Assembly: GCF_900100665.1 (NCBI RefSeq)
Contig: NZ_FNCS01000008.1
Coordinates: 87,864-151,863, forward strand
DNA from: Pelagibacterium luteolum
GTDB lineage: Bacteria; Pseudomonadota; Alphaproteobacteria; Rhizobiales; Devosiaceae
Reading direction: 5' to 3'
DNA: 64,000 bases
The translations under genes were made by a program, and so were the position numbers. The notes beneath the pieces were generated by a model that saw only the letters and a program-made list of their open reading frames with translations, did not search any database and had not been told where the DNA came from. Shown here in pieces: positions 24,733 through 34,283 of the stretch. Numbering within the stretch: position 1 is the first letter of the stretch; each line of letters opens with the position of its first letter.

Positions 24733-27123
24733 TCAAGTGTTCTGCTCAGCACCCTTGGGCTTTGCGGCAGGCTTCTTGGTCGGCTTTTTGCCGCCCTTCG
24801 GGCCAGTGATGGCCTTGGGACGGGCTGGACGCGGTGGCACGGAGACCAGCTCGAGCCGAGCCTCGCTACCTTCACCGACGACGGTTACCTTGACCGATCC
24901 GCCCTTCTGCAGCAGTCCAAACAGCACTTCTTCCGCCAAGGGCTTTTTGACATATTCCTGGATCACGCGGCCGAGCGGACGCGCACCCATCTTTTCGTCA
25001 TAGCCACGTTCGGCCAACCAGGCCGCAGCCTCGGGCGTAAGCTCGATCGTGATGCCACGTTCGGCCAACTGCCCTTCGAGCTGCAGGATGAACTTCTCCA
25101 CCACACGGTTGACTGTCGATGGCGGAAGCGGTGCGAAGGAAATGATCGCATCGAGCCGGTTGCGGAACTCGGGCGTAAACATCCGATTGATCGCTTCCTC
25201 GTCGTCGCCTTCCTGACGCACGCGTCCGAAGCCGATCGGCGATTTGGCCAGTTCTGATGCACCGACATTGGATGTCATGATCAAAATGACGTTGCGGAAA
25301 TCGACCTGCTTGCCCGAATGATCGGTCAGCTTGCCGTGATCCATCACCTGCAACAGAATGTTGAACAGGTCCGGATGGGCCTTTTCGATCTCATCGAGCA
25401 GCAGCACCGAATGGGGGTGCTGATCGATGCCGTCGGTCATCAGGCCACCCTGGTCGAACCCGACATAGCCCGGAGGCGCGCCGATCAGACGGCTGACCGT
25501 GTGACGCTCCATATATTCGGACATGTCGAACCGGAGCAGTTCCACACCCAGCGTGTCCGCTAGTTGCTTGGCCACCTCGGTCTTGCCCACGCCTGTCGGC
25601 CCCGTAAACAGATAAGACCCGATGGGCTTTTCAGGTTCACGCAAGCCGGCACGCGCCAGCTTGATAGCCGACGAGAGAGCTTCGATCGCCTTGTCCTGAC
25701 CGAAGACGACACGCTTGAGATTGGTTTCCAGGCTGCCCAGAAGCTCGGTGTCGGATTTGGATACCGATTTCGGCGGGATGCGCGCAATAGTCGCTATCGT
25801 CGCCTCGATATCTTCGACATCGATGGTCTTCTTACGCTTGTCCTCAGTCACCAGCATCTGCCGCGCCCCGGTCTCGTCAACCACGTCGATCGCTTTGTCG
25901 GGCAGTTTGCGGTCGTTGATGTAACGGGCTGAGAGCTCAACGGCAGCCTTGATGGCGTCGTCGGTATATTTGAGCTTATGATAGCCCTCATAATACGGAC
26001 GCAGACCCTTCATGATCTCGATAGCGTCGGGAATTGTCGGCTCGTTTACGTCGATCTTCTGGAACCGGCGCACCAGCGCGCGATCCTTCTCGAAGAACTG
26101 GCGATATTCCTTATAGGTCGTCGAACCGATGCAGCGGATCGCACCCGAAGCCAGCGCAGGCTTGAGGAGGTTGGACGCGTCCAAAGCGCCGCCCGAGGTT
26201 GCACCGGCACCGATCACAGTATGGATCTCGTCGATAAAGAGAATCACGTTCTCCTTCTTTTCGAGCTCCTTCATGATCGCCTTGAGGCGTTCTTCGAAAT
26301 CGCCTCGATAGCGCGTGCCGGCAAGCAGCGAGCCCATGTCGAGCGCATAGATGACGGAATCATGGAGCACTTCCGGGACGTCGCCCTCTACGATGCGGCG
26401 GGCGAGACCTTCGGCGATTGCCGTCTTGCCCACGCCGGGATCGCCCACATAAAGCGGGTTGTTCTTGGAGCGCCGGCACAGAACCTGGATCGTCCGCTCA
26501 AGCTCCGAAGCACGCCCGATCAACGGATCGATCTTGCCTGCCTTGGCCTTGTCGTTGAGGTTGATACAGAAATCGGCCAGCGCCGAACTCTGCTGCGGCG
26601 CCGAGTTGCCGCCGCGTTCCTGCTCGCCTTCAAAGCCGGGCCCGCCCTCTTCCGCGCCGCGGATCGGACGATCGGCATTACGGCCGGATTTGGCGATACC
26701 GTGCGAGATGAAGTTGACGGCATCGAGCCGCGTCATGTCCTGCTGCTCGAGGAAATAGGCAGCGTGGCTCTCGCGCTCCGCAAAGATGGCGACAAGCACG
26801 TTTGCACCCGTTACTTCCTCGCGGCCCGACGATTGTACATGAATAACCGCGCGCTGAATTACGCGCTGAAAAGCAGCGGTCGGACGCGCGTCCTGGCCGT
26901 TGGGTACGATGAGGCTGTCGAGCTCCTCATCGATAAATTCTTCAAGATCGGTTCGCAGGGCTTCGATGTCGACATCGCAGCCATTGAGGACCGAAATCGT
27001 ATCGCGATCTTCGGTCAAGGCGAGCAACAGGTGCTCGAGCGTCGCAAATTCATGCGAACGCTCACGAGCGAGATTCATCGCCTGATGAAGTGCCTTTTCG
27101 AGACCACGGGAGAAAGAAGGCAT
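24733..27123 (-). CDS. clpA: ATP-dependent Clp protease ATP-binding subunit ClpA
   Basis: A AAA+ unfoldase that feeds substrates to ClpP. The order is a Clp N-domain repeat (about 1-145), AAA1 with YVGDPGVGKTAIAEG, and AAA2 with FTGPTGVGKTEVAKQ and VLLLDEIEKAHPD; a C-terminal region with the KMGARPLGR motif and a basic tail PKGGKKPTKKPA follow. At 796 residues it is slightly longer than E. coli ClpA because of the tail. clpS lies 13 bases upstream on the same strand, the standard adaptor-unfoldase operon. Confidence 0.97.
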   Translation of the reverse strand: MPSFSRGLEKALHQAMNLARERSHEFATLEHLLLALTEDRDTISVLNGCDVDIEALRTDLEEFIDEELDSLIVPNGQDARPTAAFQRVIQRAVIHVQSSGREEVTGANVLVAIFAERESHAAYFLEQQDMTRLDAVNFISHGIAKSGRNADRPIRGAEEGGPGFEGEQERGGNSAPQQSSALADFCINLNDKAKAGKIDPLIGRASELERTIQVLCRRSKNNPLYVGDPGVGKTAIAEGLARRIVEGDVPEVLHDSVIYALDMGSLLAGTRYRGDFEERLKAIMKELEKKENVILFIDEIHTVIGAGATSGGALDASNLLKPALASGAIRCIGSTTYKEYRQFFEKDRALVRRFQKIDVNEPTIPDAIEIMKGLRPYYEGYHKLKYTDDAIKAAVELSARYINDRKLPDKAIDVVDETGARQMLVTEDKRKKTIDVEDIEATIATIARIPPKSVSKSDTELLGSLETNLKRVVFGQDKAIEALSSAIKLARAGLREPEKPIGSYLFTGPTGVGKTEVAKQLADTLGVELLRFDMSEYMERHTVSRLIGAPPGYVGFDQGGLMTDGIDQHPHSVLLLDEIEKAHPDLFNILLQVMDHGKLTDHSGKQVDFRNVILIMTSNVGASELAKSPIGFGRVRQEGDDEEAINRMFTPEFRNRLDAIISFAPLPPSTVNRVVEKFILQLEGQLAERGITIELTPEAAAWLAERGYDEKMGARPLGRVIQEYVKKPLAEEVLFGLLQKGGSVKVTVVGEGSEARLELVSVPPRPARPKAITGPKGGKKPTKKPAAKPKGAEQNT

Positions 27124-27135
27124 GTTGGTCCTATC

Positions 27136-27495
27136 CTATTGCTTTTCCATCACGCATTGCAGCGGATGGGAGTTTCTGCGCGCGGCATCCATCACTTGTG
27201 TGACCTTGGTTTCGGCCACCTCATAAGGATAGATTCCGCATTCCCCCACGCCTTGGTTGTGAACGTGCCACATGATGCGAGTGGCATCCTCCACGGATTT
27301 GTTGAACACCTGCTCGAGAACGGCAACTACGAACTCCATGGGAGTGTAGTCGTCATTGAGCAGTAGCACACGATAAAGACTCGGCTTCTTTGTCTTGGGG
27401 CGCGTCTTGGTGACGACCCCAACCTGCCCATCCTCATCATCCTGATCGCGCTTATTCGGCCCTGTTGCGCGCAAGGGTGCGCCGGGGAAGCTCAT
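27136..27495 (-). CDS. clpS: ATP-dependent Clp protease adaptor ClpS
   Basis: Adaptor that delivers N-degron substrates to ClpA. The fold is clear in [20 protein letters not shown] (substrate-pocket Asn-Asp-Asp), [16 protein letters not shown], and [21 protein letters not shown]. The disordered N-terminus is rich in charged residues. The ATG at 27495 gives 119 residues, near the normal length; an in-frame ATG at 27540 would add 15 residues. Neither has a strong Shine-Dalgarno sequence. Confidence 0.93.
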   Translation of the reverse strand: MSFPGAPLRATGPNKRDQDDEDGQVGVVTKTRPKTKKPSLYRVLLLNDDYTPMEFVVAVLEQVFNKSVEDATRIMWHVHNQGVGECGIYPYEVAETKVTQVMDAARRNSHPLQCVMEKQ

Positions 27496-27821
27496 ATATC
27501 TAATGCGGTCGTTGAGCGGTGGGTGGGCATGCTTAGGCAAGGTCTATGGTCCCAAATCAGAAAGGCTAGACGGCCCCATTATGTAGGCAAATTAGCGGCC
27601 ATGTTAAGGGGGCGAAACAACGATCAAACTCCTGTGAACCATACCCACCGATTTTTGCATCAAAGTTTATGCACTTTACCGATTTGTAACCGCGTCGCCC
27701 TATCTTGCTTGAAGAGTTTCGAGCCGTGTGGCGTTTCGGGGGACGCGCGCGCATTGGCAATGAGTTGAGTAGAACGGTTCGGCGTGTATCGAACCGGTCC
27801 AGTAAAGAGTTGGAGTATCGG
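27496..27821. other. Intergenic region between clpS and the D,D-carboxypeptidase gene
   Basis: A 326-bp divergent gap that must hold both promoters. The only structure I see is a hairpin in the leader of the plus-strand gene, GGTTCG (27776-27781) with CGAACC (27790-27795). The frame of the downstream gene is open through part of this region, but its composition and the lack of a signal-peptide start argue that it is leader. Confidence 0.5.
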
Positions 27822-29420
27822 GTGCCGACCCTACTGCGTATAGAGTCCACGCGCGCCGCATTTGCGCGATTTGCCCTCACTGCCTTCATTTCCATCGCCA
27901 TCGCTTCGGCGCTGACTGCCCCGGCCGCGGCGCAGAACGTGCCGCGCGCCTATGCAGGCATTGCGGTCGACGCCAAGACCGGGCAAGTCCTGTATCAGGA
28001 CGACGCCAATGAGCTGAGATACCCCGCCTCGCTCACCAAGGTCATGACGCTTTATATCCTGTTCCAGGAGCTTGAAGCCGGGCGTCTGCGCCTTGACAGC
28101 AAGCTCAACGTTTCGGCACACGCCGCCGCAGCCGTCCCGACCAAGCTTTACGTGCAGCGCGGATCGACCATCACGGTCGAAAACGCCATCAAGGCTCTTG
28201 TTACGCTTTCCGCCAATGACGTCGCCCGCGTCATCGGCGAAAATATCTCCGGGACCGAGAGCCAGTTCGGCCAGCGCATGACCCAGACGGCTCGTGCACT
28301 CGGCATGAGCCGCACCACCTACCGAAATGCGTCGGGCCTTCCAGACAGCGGCCAGGTGACCACGGCCAACGATCAGGCCATCCTCGCTCGCGCCATCTAT
28401 CTCCACTTCCCCAACTACTACCAATATTTCCAGACCCGCAGCTTCACCTATGGCAGCCGCACATACGGCAACCACAATGCGCTGCTGGGCCAGAATGGCG
28501 TCGACGGGATCAAGACAGGCTACATCAATGCCTCCGGTTACAACCTGATGACCGCTGCCCGCTCCAATAACCGCCATATCGTCGTCGTGGCGCTCGGCTT
28601 CAATACCGGCGCGTCGCGCAATTCTCGGGTGGCGGAATTGGTTCGGACCTATCTTCCGCAGGCACGTCAGGGCGACTATTGGCGCGAAGCCATGATCGCA
28701 CGGCCGACGCTGCTGGGTAACGGCATTGCCGTGGCCTCCGCAGGGGTTGCCGTGCCGCTGAGCGGCCTGCCGCCCGCACGGCCTGTGAGCCTATTGCCAG
28801 TCATCACCGCGGAACAGGCAGCCATGCAGGTGGCGGCCGTGACAGGCAACCCGGTTGCTCCAACGGCCCCCGCGGCCGAGCCGACCGGTCCGGCCGAACC
28901 CGAAACCATCCCTTTCCAGGTGGTGGCGGCTGAAGATATTCCCGCGCGTCCAGGGGACAGCGCGCTCGATCAGGCAACCTACGTGGCGACAGGCGTCATG
29001 CCGGAAACACCGGCCTACCCGGCCGATGATCCGATCGGTGCGTGGATTGCCGAGACAATGCGGCTTGCCGAACCTGAAGTGGGAACATTGCAACCCGGCC
29101 AGGTTCTTGTTCCCCCCGCTCCGATTGCACGCCCCGTCGATCTCGTCACGACGAACAGTGCGGTAACGATACCTGGTGGCGGCTGGATTGTTCAGGTCGG
29201 TGCTGCCAACACCGAAGACGGCGCCAATCAGATGCTGAGCCAGGCGACCCAGACCAACAACCAGCTCGGCGATCTGCGTGGCTATGTCGAGCCTTTCGAC
29301 CGGAACGGGGTCACCTACTACCGCGCCCGCTTTGCCGGCTTTGCGGACCGCTCACAGGCCCGGACCACCTGCGATGCACTGACCCAGGCTTCGATCAACT
29401 GTCTGGCGGTGCAAGGCTAA
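27822..29420 (+). CDS. D-alanyl-D-alanine carboxypeptidase with C-terminal SPOR domain
   Basis: Penicillin-binding protein of the DacA/DacF (S11) type that trims the terminal D-Ala from peptidoglycan stem peptides. It has a signal peptide to about residue 38 (APAAAQ). The catalytic motifs are S70-LTK (SLTKVM), S130-AND and K231-TG. A Pro/Ala-rich linker (about 300-440) leads to a SPOR domain (about 450-532, GGWIVQVGA to YRARFAGF) that binds denuded septal glycan, which suggests action at the division site. The start is the GTG at 27822 with GGAG six bases upstream; it puts the signal peptide at the N-terminus. Confidence 0.93.
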   Translation: MPTLLRIESTRAAFARFALTAFISIAIASALTAPAAAQNVPRAYAGIAVDAKTGQVLYQDDANELRYPASLTKVMTLYILFQELEAGRLRLDSKLNVSAHAAAAVPTKLYVQRGSTITVENAIKALVTLSANDVARVIGENISGTESQFGQRMTQTARALGMSRTTYRNASGLPDSGQVTTANDQAILARAIYLHFPNYYQYFQTRSFTYGSRTYGNHNALLGQNGVDGIKTGYINASGYNLMTAARSNNRHIVVVALGFNTGASRNSRVAELVRTYLPQARQGDYWREAMIARPTLLGNGIAVASAGVAVPLSGLPPARPVSLLPVITAEQAAMQVAAVTGNPVAPTAPAAEPTGPAEPETIPFQVVAAEDIPARPGDSALDQATYVATGVMPETPAYPADDPIGAWIAETMRLAEPEVGTLQPGQVLVPPAPIARPVDLVTTNSAVTIPGGGWIVQVGAANTEDGANQMLSQATQTNNQLGDLRGYVEPFDRNGVTYYRARFAGFADRSQARTTCDALTQASINCLAVQG

Positions 29421-29471
29421 ATCATAAATCACCCGTCTTTTCCTGTTGGCGCAAATGTATGGAGTCGCCCA

Positions 29472-29753
29472 ATGAGTGAACGGAACGGACTGACCGATCT
29501 GAAGTCTTTTCGGTCCAGCTCCCCGCTGGCCTCGGAGGACCCGGTCGTCCAGGCTACGGCCATAAGTGCCTTGGCGCGCGGCATTGAAGGGCATCGACCC
29601 GTTCGCCGCCGTGTCACTGATATGCTTTCGGTTGTGCTCGCACTGTCCTCCCGTACCCGTCGGATGGTCCACCCGCCGGTGGCCATCGATCTCGATGTTT
29701 TCGGCCCAACCGGGCAGCGCGCGCTGCGCCTTTACCTGCCCAGCGGCGACTGA
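29472..29753 (+). CDS. Hypothetical protein, 93 residues
   Basis: I do not recognise the family. GGAG lies seven bases before the ATG, codon third positions are GC-rich like the neighbours, and the frame fits neatly between two genes on the same strand. The protein is Arg/Ser-rich with a possible amphipathic helix (VVQATAISALARGI) and no signal or membrane segment. A frame on the opposite strand also spans the region but has no comparable ribosome-binding site. Confidence 0.5.
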   Translation: MSERNGLTDLKSFRSSSPLASEDPVVQATAISALARGIEGHRPVRRRVTDMLSVVLALSSRTRRMVHPPVAIDLDVFGPTGQRALRLYLPSGD

Positions 29754-29811
29754 CAGGAACCAGACCACGCCCTGACCGTTGCAGTCCGTGATCGCACCAC
29801 GGAGGTCTTCA

Positions 29812-30591
29812 ATGACGGTTAAAGGAAAAATCGCCCTCGTGACCGGCGCGGGCTCGGGTCTAGGCAAGGCCAGCGCGCTCAAGCTGGCGCGCAAAGGTGC
29901 GGACGTCGCCGTGTTGAGCCGCACGAAAGAGGAGGTCGACACGGTATGCGCCGAAATCGAGGCGCTTGGGCAGCGCGCCCTGCCCCTCTACGCCGACGTG
30001 TCCGACCTCGCCGACATGATCTCTGCCTTCGACCAGATCAAGCAGTCCTTCGGTCGCCTCGATATCGTGTTCGCGAATGCCGGCATAAATGGCACCTGGG
30101 CACCGATCGACGAGCTTGATGTCGAGGACTGGGACCAGACGATCGCAATCAATCTCCGCGGGACATTTCTTACATTCAAGTTTGCCGTTCCCCTGCTCAA
30201 GCAGCAGGGCGGCTCGATTATCGTGACCTCATCGATCAACGGGACGCGAACTTTTACCACCGCTGGGGCCTCGGCCTATTCTACCACAAAGGCGGGTCAG
30301 CTCGCGCTGGTGCAGATGACCGCCCTGGAGCTGGCACAGTACAAAATCCGCGTGAATGCGATATGCCCGGGCGCCATCGAGAGCAATATCGACGAGAACA
30401 CAAATCGCGAGAACGCCGAGCGTGCGGCCGTGCCGGTTCATTTTCCTGAAGGGGATATCCCGCTGACTGGCGGCGAGCCCGGACGTGCCGAGGACGTGGC
30501 CGATCTCGTTCACTTCCTGGCTTCAGATGCCTCGCGACACATTACCGGCACGCCAGTGTGGATCGATGGCGGGCAGTCCCTCCTGGTCTGA
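29812..30591 (+). CDS. Short-chain dehydrogenase/reductase
   Basis: A classical SDR of 259 residues. The cofactor loop is TGAGSGLG at 11-18, NAG is in FANAGING, the catalytic Ser is in IVTSSINGT, and the active-site YxxxK is Tyr156-Lys160 (YSTTK). The C-terminus ends TGTPVWIDGGQSLLV, as in FabG-like enzymes. An Arg after the nucleotide strand (LSRTKEE) suggests NADP(H). The substrate is unknown. The ATG at 29812 with GGAGG six bases upstream was chosen over an earlier codon. Confidence 0.9.
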   Translation: MTVKGKIALVTGAGSGLGKASALKLARKGADVAVLSRTKEEVDTVCAEIEALGQRALPLYADVSDLADMISAFDQIKQSFGRLDIVFANAGINGTWAPIDELDVEDWDQTIAINLRGTFLTFKFAVPLLKQQGGSIIVTSSINGTRTFTTAGASAYSTTKAGQLALVQMTALELAQYKIRVNAICPGAIESNIDENTNRENAERAAVPVHFPEGDIPLTGGEPGRAEDVADLVHFLASDASRHITGTPVWIDGGQSLLV

Positions 30592-30594
30592 CGC

Positions 30595-31473
30595 TCAGGC
30601 CGTGCCGTTCAATGCTGCGTCGTAGCCAAGGCTCTCGGTCGCGCTCATTTGAGGGCTGGATGGCAGATTAAGCGCCTCGATCAGATGGCGGTACTCCAGA
30701 CGGGCGCTGACATGGCTCATGGACGGCGCGCCACCAAGCACCTCCTCGTCCAAAGGATCGAACACGGTCATACCGATTGGAAAAAGCGAGCGGAAAACCA
30801 CACGCTCGCCGATGCCATCCGCAATACGACAACCGACGCGCCCGCTCACCGCGTCGAGGCCAAGTTGGATAAGGCGAGCGTTGCGTGAATTGAGCGTACT
30901 CATGCGGTTGCGGACAAGGACCCAGTCGATGGTTCTACCATCGATGCTCAGGCGCTCGCGCCGGGCCCGCTGAACGAGTCGGGTATAGTGGCTCAATTCG
31001 ACCACGGTCGCGCGCTCGGGGTCGATGCGAGCCACCACGTCGAGATCAATCAGGCTGTCGTTGAGTGGAGTGATAAGCGTATCTGCCAGAGAGTGTGCAA
31101 TGCGCGTGAGATGCGTATCGAACCCCGGGGTATCGATGACCAGGAAATCGACGTCGCGCTCGACGTCAACGACGGCCTGGCGAAACATATCGAACTCACG
31201 ACGATTGCTATCGGCAACGGAATCGTCTTGCGCACGCGGCAGATGAAAATGAATGGGATGGGGTACGGAGACCCCGTGCGCCCGCGACCACTCGCGACGA
31301 TTGCGGACATAGGTGGTGAAGGTCTGCTGACGGCTGTCGCAATCTATTGTTGCGACACGATGGCCCTCGTAGAGCAACTGGACGGCCAAGTGAATCGCTG
31401 TCGTGGATTTGCCTGAGCCACCTTTTTCGTTGCCCAGCACAATAACATGCGCGTTGTTGCGCTCGATTCTCAT
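30595..31473 (-). CDS. mipZ: Division-plane positioning ATPase MipZ
   Basis: ParA/MinD-type ATPase that forms a gradient from the poles and inhibits FtsZ away from midcell. The deviant Walker A is VLGNEKGGSGKSTTAIHLA at about 12-30, the switch region is VIDTPGFDTHLTRIAH, and the family-specific WVLVRNRMSTLNSRN block follows. At 292 residues it fits MipZ. It is transcribed alone, convergent to the SDR gene with only three bases between stops. In alphaproteobacteria it partners with ParB, which is not in this window. Confidence 0.93.
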   Translation of the reverse strand: MRIERNNAHVIVLGNEKGGSGKSTTAIHLAVQLLYEGHRVATIDCDSRQQTFTTYVRNRREWSRAHGVSVPHPIHFHLPRAQDDSVADSNRREFDMFRQAVVDVERDVDFLVIDTPGFDTHLTRIAHSLADTLITPLNDSLIDLDVVARIDPERATVVELSHYTRLVQRARRERLSIDGRTIDWVLVRNRMSTLNSRNARLIQLGLDAVSGRVGCRIADGIGERVVFRSLFPIGMTVFDPLDEEVLGGAPSMSHVSARLEYRHLIEALNLPSSPQMSATESLGYDAALNGTA

Positions 31474-31636
31474 CGTCGTCCCCTACACTTTTGCCGAAGC
31501 GGCCAAACAATGAGGTGCTTCGCCCCATGCAGACAAGCTGGAATAGTGTCGCTTTCGACAATGAATGGCAGGAAGACTTGTTGATTTGATTAAAATGCCG
31601 GAGCGCGTTCACGCCCCGGCACGAGATTCGCTGTCG

Positions 31637-32038
31637 CTAGATCCAGTAGGGTGGAACGCCATAATAGGTGTAGACGTCCAATGCCCGCTGGCGATCATTC
31701 CATTCATAATCGTCGTCGGAGCCGTAGCGCGGCGCCTCATCAAGCTCGGCCTTGGAGAGATCGGTGCGATACCCACCAATGGATTCGTCATAGGTGAGCT
31801 TGGCCCATGGCACGGGATAATGATCATCGCCGATTCCCAGGAAACCGCCAAAGCTTAGCACGGCATAGGCGACCTTTCCGCTGGGCTTGTCTATCATGAG
31901 ACGCTCGATCTTGCCGATCTTGTCGTTTTTCGAGCCATAAACGGACGTACCTTCAACCTTATCGCTTCCAATGAGATTTCCGGTCTCACGGCTGTCCAGG
32001 TCGCGGGCGTTGAGCCCATTATCTGTCCTCGGGTCCAT
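31637..32038 (-). CDS. PRC-barrel domain protein
   Basis: A 133-residue protein with one PRC-barrel (about 20-85): GNLIGSDKVEGTSVYGSKND, then KIGKIERLMIDKPSGKVAYAVLSFGGFLGIGDDHYPVPW split over the next strands. The C-terminus is charged and ends in an aromatic stretch (YTYYGVPPYW). PRC-barrels occur in photosynthetic reaction centre H subunits, RimM and many small stress-type proteins; this is of the last kind. The ATG at 32038 has GGAG seven bases upstream. Confidence 0.85.
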   Translation of the reverse strand: MDPRTDNGLNARDLDSRETGNLIGSDKVEGTSVYGSKNDKIGKIERLMIDKPSGKVAYAVLSFGGFLGIGDDHYPVPWAKLTYDESIGGYRTDLSKAELDEAPRYGSDDDYEWNDRQRALDVYTYYGVPPYWI

Positions 32039-32117
32039 TTGACTTCTCCGTAGTGTTGCACTGGAGAGCAAACGGATGGGCCTTCTCAGGGTTCCTGAAT
32101 CGTTAACCTGGAGCTGT

Positions 32118-32537
32118 TCAGATGAGGCCGAGCGCCGCCAGCTCCTTCGCCATGCCGTCTGGCAAGTCATCGCCTGAGGCTCCGAGATCGGGCGGGCAGT
32201 CGTTGGGGTCGAGATAGCGCCAGCCCTGGAATGGCCGTCGTGGATACGGCACGGTGCGGACGATCTCTGGATCCAGAACGATGTCGCAACAGGATCGCCC
32301 CTCGTGATCGGTGGCCGCGTCCAGCGCGACGATAGCCTGTCGACACCGCACGGCACCGCCGATCACCCAATACAGCGATCCTGTTCCGACGATCTCCTCG
32401 GCCCTTTTCGGCATCATACGCGTGCGATGCACAGTGAATCCGTCCGCACGTCCATGCCCTATTGCGCGCCGCTCGGCACGCCAGGCGATCAAATCTTCCA
32501 CCGAAGAGACACCGACGCAAAGCTTGATGATGTGCAT
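32118..32537 (-). CDS. DUF1489 family protein
   Basis: A 139-residue alphaproteobacterial protein of the DUF1489 family: MHIIKLCVGVSSVEDLIAW at the start, HRTRMMPKRAEEIV and GSLYWVIGGAVRCRQ in the middle, and FQGWRYL near the end. The function is unknown. The ATG at 32537 starts the conserved block; an upstream in-frame ATG would add 14 non-conserved residues. Confidence 0.85.
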   Translation of the reverse strand: MHIIKLCVGVSSVEDLIAWRAERRAIGHGRADGFTVHRTRMMPKRAEEIVGTGSLYWVIGGAVRCRQAIVALDAATDHEGRSCCDIVLDPEIVRTVPYPRRPFQGWRYLDPNDCPPDLGASGDDLPDGMAKELAALGLI

Positions 32538-32622
32538 GTCGAACCTGAAAAAGAAAATGGAGCGACCATTTCCGGGCACTCCATTTGTCCTAACTGACTC
32601 TGGTCTCTACCGAAAGGCCGTA

Positions 32623-32724
32623 TCAGGCGCCGGCAATGACCGAGACAATGAAACCAAGCGAGATCAAACCGACACAGGTCCAGCTTGCTGCTCGCCAGCA
32701 TACGGCCTTGGATTGGCTACGCAT
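32623..32724 (-). CDS. Small membrane peptide, 33 residues, resembling the start of DUF2061 proteins
   Basis: It reads MRSQSKAVCWRAASW, then a single hydrophobic helix ending in IVSVIAGA and a TGA stop. An AAGGAG stands five bases before the ATG. The KAVCWRAASW part resembles the KAxSWR opening of DUF2061 membrane proteins, which are normally about 65 residues or more with two helices; here translation stops after one helix. It is either a real minimal membrane peptide or a truncated relic. Position and orientation place it between mgtE and DUF1489. Confidence 0.5.
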   Translation of the reverse strand: MRSQSKAVCWRAASWTCVGLISLGFIVSVIAGA

Positions 32725-32876
32725 GCAAGCTCCTTGAACTGTTACACATCCGACTGAGGCGGCAGGCGCCGCGTTCGGTAACGTCTAATTAACGATCCGG
32801 CCCACAGTCCGCAAGCCACGTTCGCGCCACATTCGATCATTTCTCGATTGCGCGCCGTGCATGGCTCGATTCGCTC

Positions 32877-34283
32877 CTAGAACAGCCCGAACCACCAACC
32901 GGCGAGTGTCAGGAAGGCGAAGAACCCGACGACGTCGGTAAGGGTCATGACGAATGTCGATGATGCCACGGCCGGGTCGATCTTGAGCTTGTCGAGACCC
33001 ATGGGTATGAGAATACCGCACCCGCCGGCAACGATCATGTTGACCACCATGGCCGCTCCGATGACCACACCGAGCGCAGGGTTTGAGAAGCGGAACGCTG
33101 TTATCAACCCGAGCAAGACAGCAAATATTGCTCCATTGGTGAGCCCTACCAGTAATTCGCGTGAGATAAGACGCTTTGCGTTGTTCTTGTCGAGTTCGCG
33201 CTGCGATATGGCGCGCACCGTGACGGTCATGGTCTGAGTGCCCGCCACCCCGCCCATCGATGCCACGATGGGCATAAGCACCGCCAGAGCCACCATCTGT
33301 TCGATTGTCGCATCGAAAAGACCGATGACGAGGGATGCGAGGGTCGCGGTGCCAAGATTGACCAATAGCCATGTTGCACGGCTGCGCACCACGCCCGGCA
33401 CGGTCTTGGAAATGTCTTCATCGCCCACGCCGCCTAGGCGGTGAATGTCCTCATTTGCCTCTTCCGTGATGACGTCGACGATGTCGTCGATGGTGAGCAC
33501 CCCCACGAGGCGCTGGCTTTCATCGACAACGGCCACCTCGATCTGGTCGTACCGCTCGAAAATGCGTGCAGCTTCCTCCTGGTCGAGCGTAGCCTCGATC
33601 TGCCGGACCTGCGTGTTCATGATGTCCTGAACGCGCGTGGCACGCTGGGCGCGCAGTATGCGATCGAGGGGGATGGTGCCGAGCAGATTGTAGCCGGGGT
33701 CTATGACGTAAAGCTGGTAGAAATCGTCGGGCAGGTCGTCATTGGTACGCAGATAGTCGATGGTCTGCCCTACCGTCCAGAATGGCGGAATGGCAATGAA
33801 ATCAGTCTGCATTCGCCGGCCGGCGGAGTCTTCAGGGAAATCGAGGCTTCGCTTGAGCGATATCCGCTCGAACGCCGGCATCTGGGACAGGATTTCGTCG
33901 CGGTCGTCCTGATCGAGATCTTCGAGAATATAAACAGCGTCATCGCTATCGAGATCGGCAACGCCGCGTGCGATGTCGGCGTTGGGCAGCGATTCCATAA
34001 GCTCGATGCGGACGGAATCGTCGACTTCGGTCAGCGCGAGAAAGTCGAACTCATCACCAAGCAGGGTCACGAGCGCAACACGCTCGTCTGCGGTCAATGC
34101 CTCGATGACATCGCCCGTCTCCGACTCATGCAGCGGTGCCATGCGCTCGATGAGCCGAGCGCGATCCCCGGCGGCGATTTCAGCCCGCAGGGCATCCAGC
34201 CAATCAGCACTGAGACGGCCTTCTGCGTCGTGAATAGAACTGTCGGCGGCCAGGTCGGGGTGGGTCGGGGCGTCTTCGCTCAT
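32877..34283 (-). CDS. mgtE: Magnesium transporter MgtE
   Basis: A Mg2+ channel of the inner membrane. A cytosolic N-domain with helical repeats (about 1-150) is followed by a CBS pair (about 160-285, e.g. DIMNTQVRQIEATLDQEEAA) and five membrane helices with the pore motif MPIVASMGGVAGTQT and AISQRELDKNNAKRLISRE, ending GWWFGLF. At 468 residues it matches the family. The ATG at 34283 has AAGGAG upstream. Mg2+ binding between the N- and CBS domains closes the channel in characterised members. The divergent gap to the next gene (34284-34502) holds both leaders. Confidence 0.95.
   Translation of the reverse strand: MSEDAPTHPDLAADSSIHDAEGRLSADWLDALRAEIAAGDRARLIERMAPLHESETGDVIEALTADERVALVTLLGDEFDFLALTEVDDSVRIELMESLPNADIARGVADLDSDDAVYILEDLDQDDRDEILSQMPAFERISLKRSLDFPEDSAGRRMQTDFIAIPPFWTVGQTIDYLRTNDDLPDDFYQLYVIDPGYNLLGTIPLDRILRAQRATRVQDIMNTQVRQIEATLDQEEAARIFERYDQIEVAVVDESQRLVGVLTIDDIVDVITEEANEDIHRLGGVGDEDISKTVPGVVRSRATWLLVNLGTATLASLVIGLFDATIEQMVALAVLMPIVASMGGVAGTQTMTVTVRAISQRELDKNNAKRLISRELLVGLTNGAIFAVLLGLITAFRFSNPALGVVIGAAMVVNMIVAGGCGILIPMGLDKLKIDPAVASSTFVMTLTDVVGFFAFLTLAGWWFGLF

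Noticed and set aside
25978..27366. 462-codon open frame opposite clpA and clpS
   Set aside because: Antisense to two well-defined genes, with no recognisable domain.
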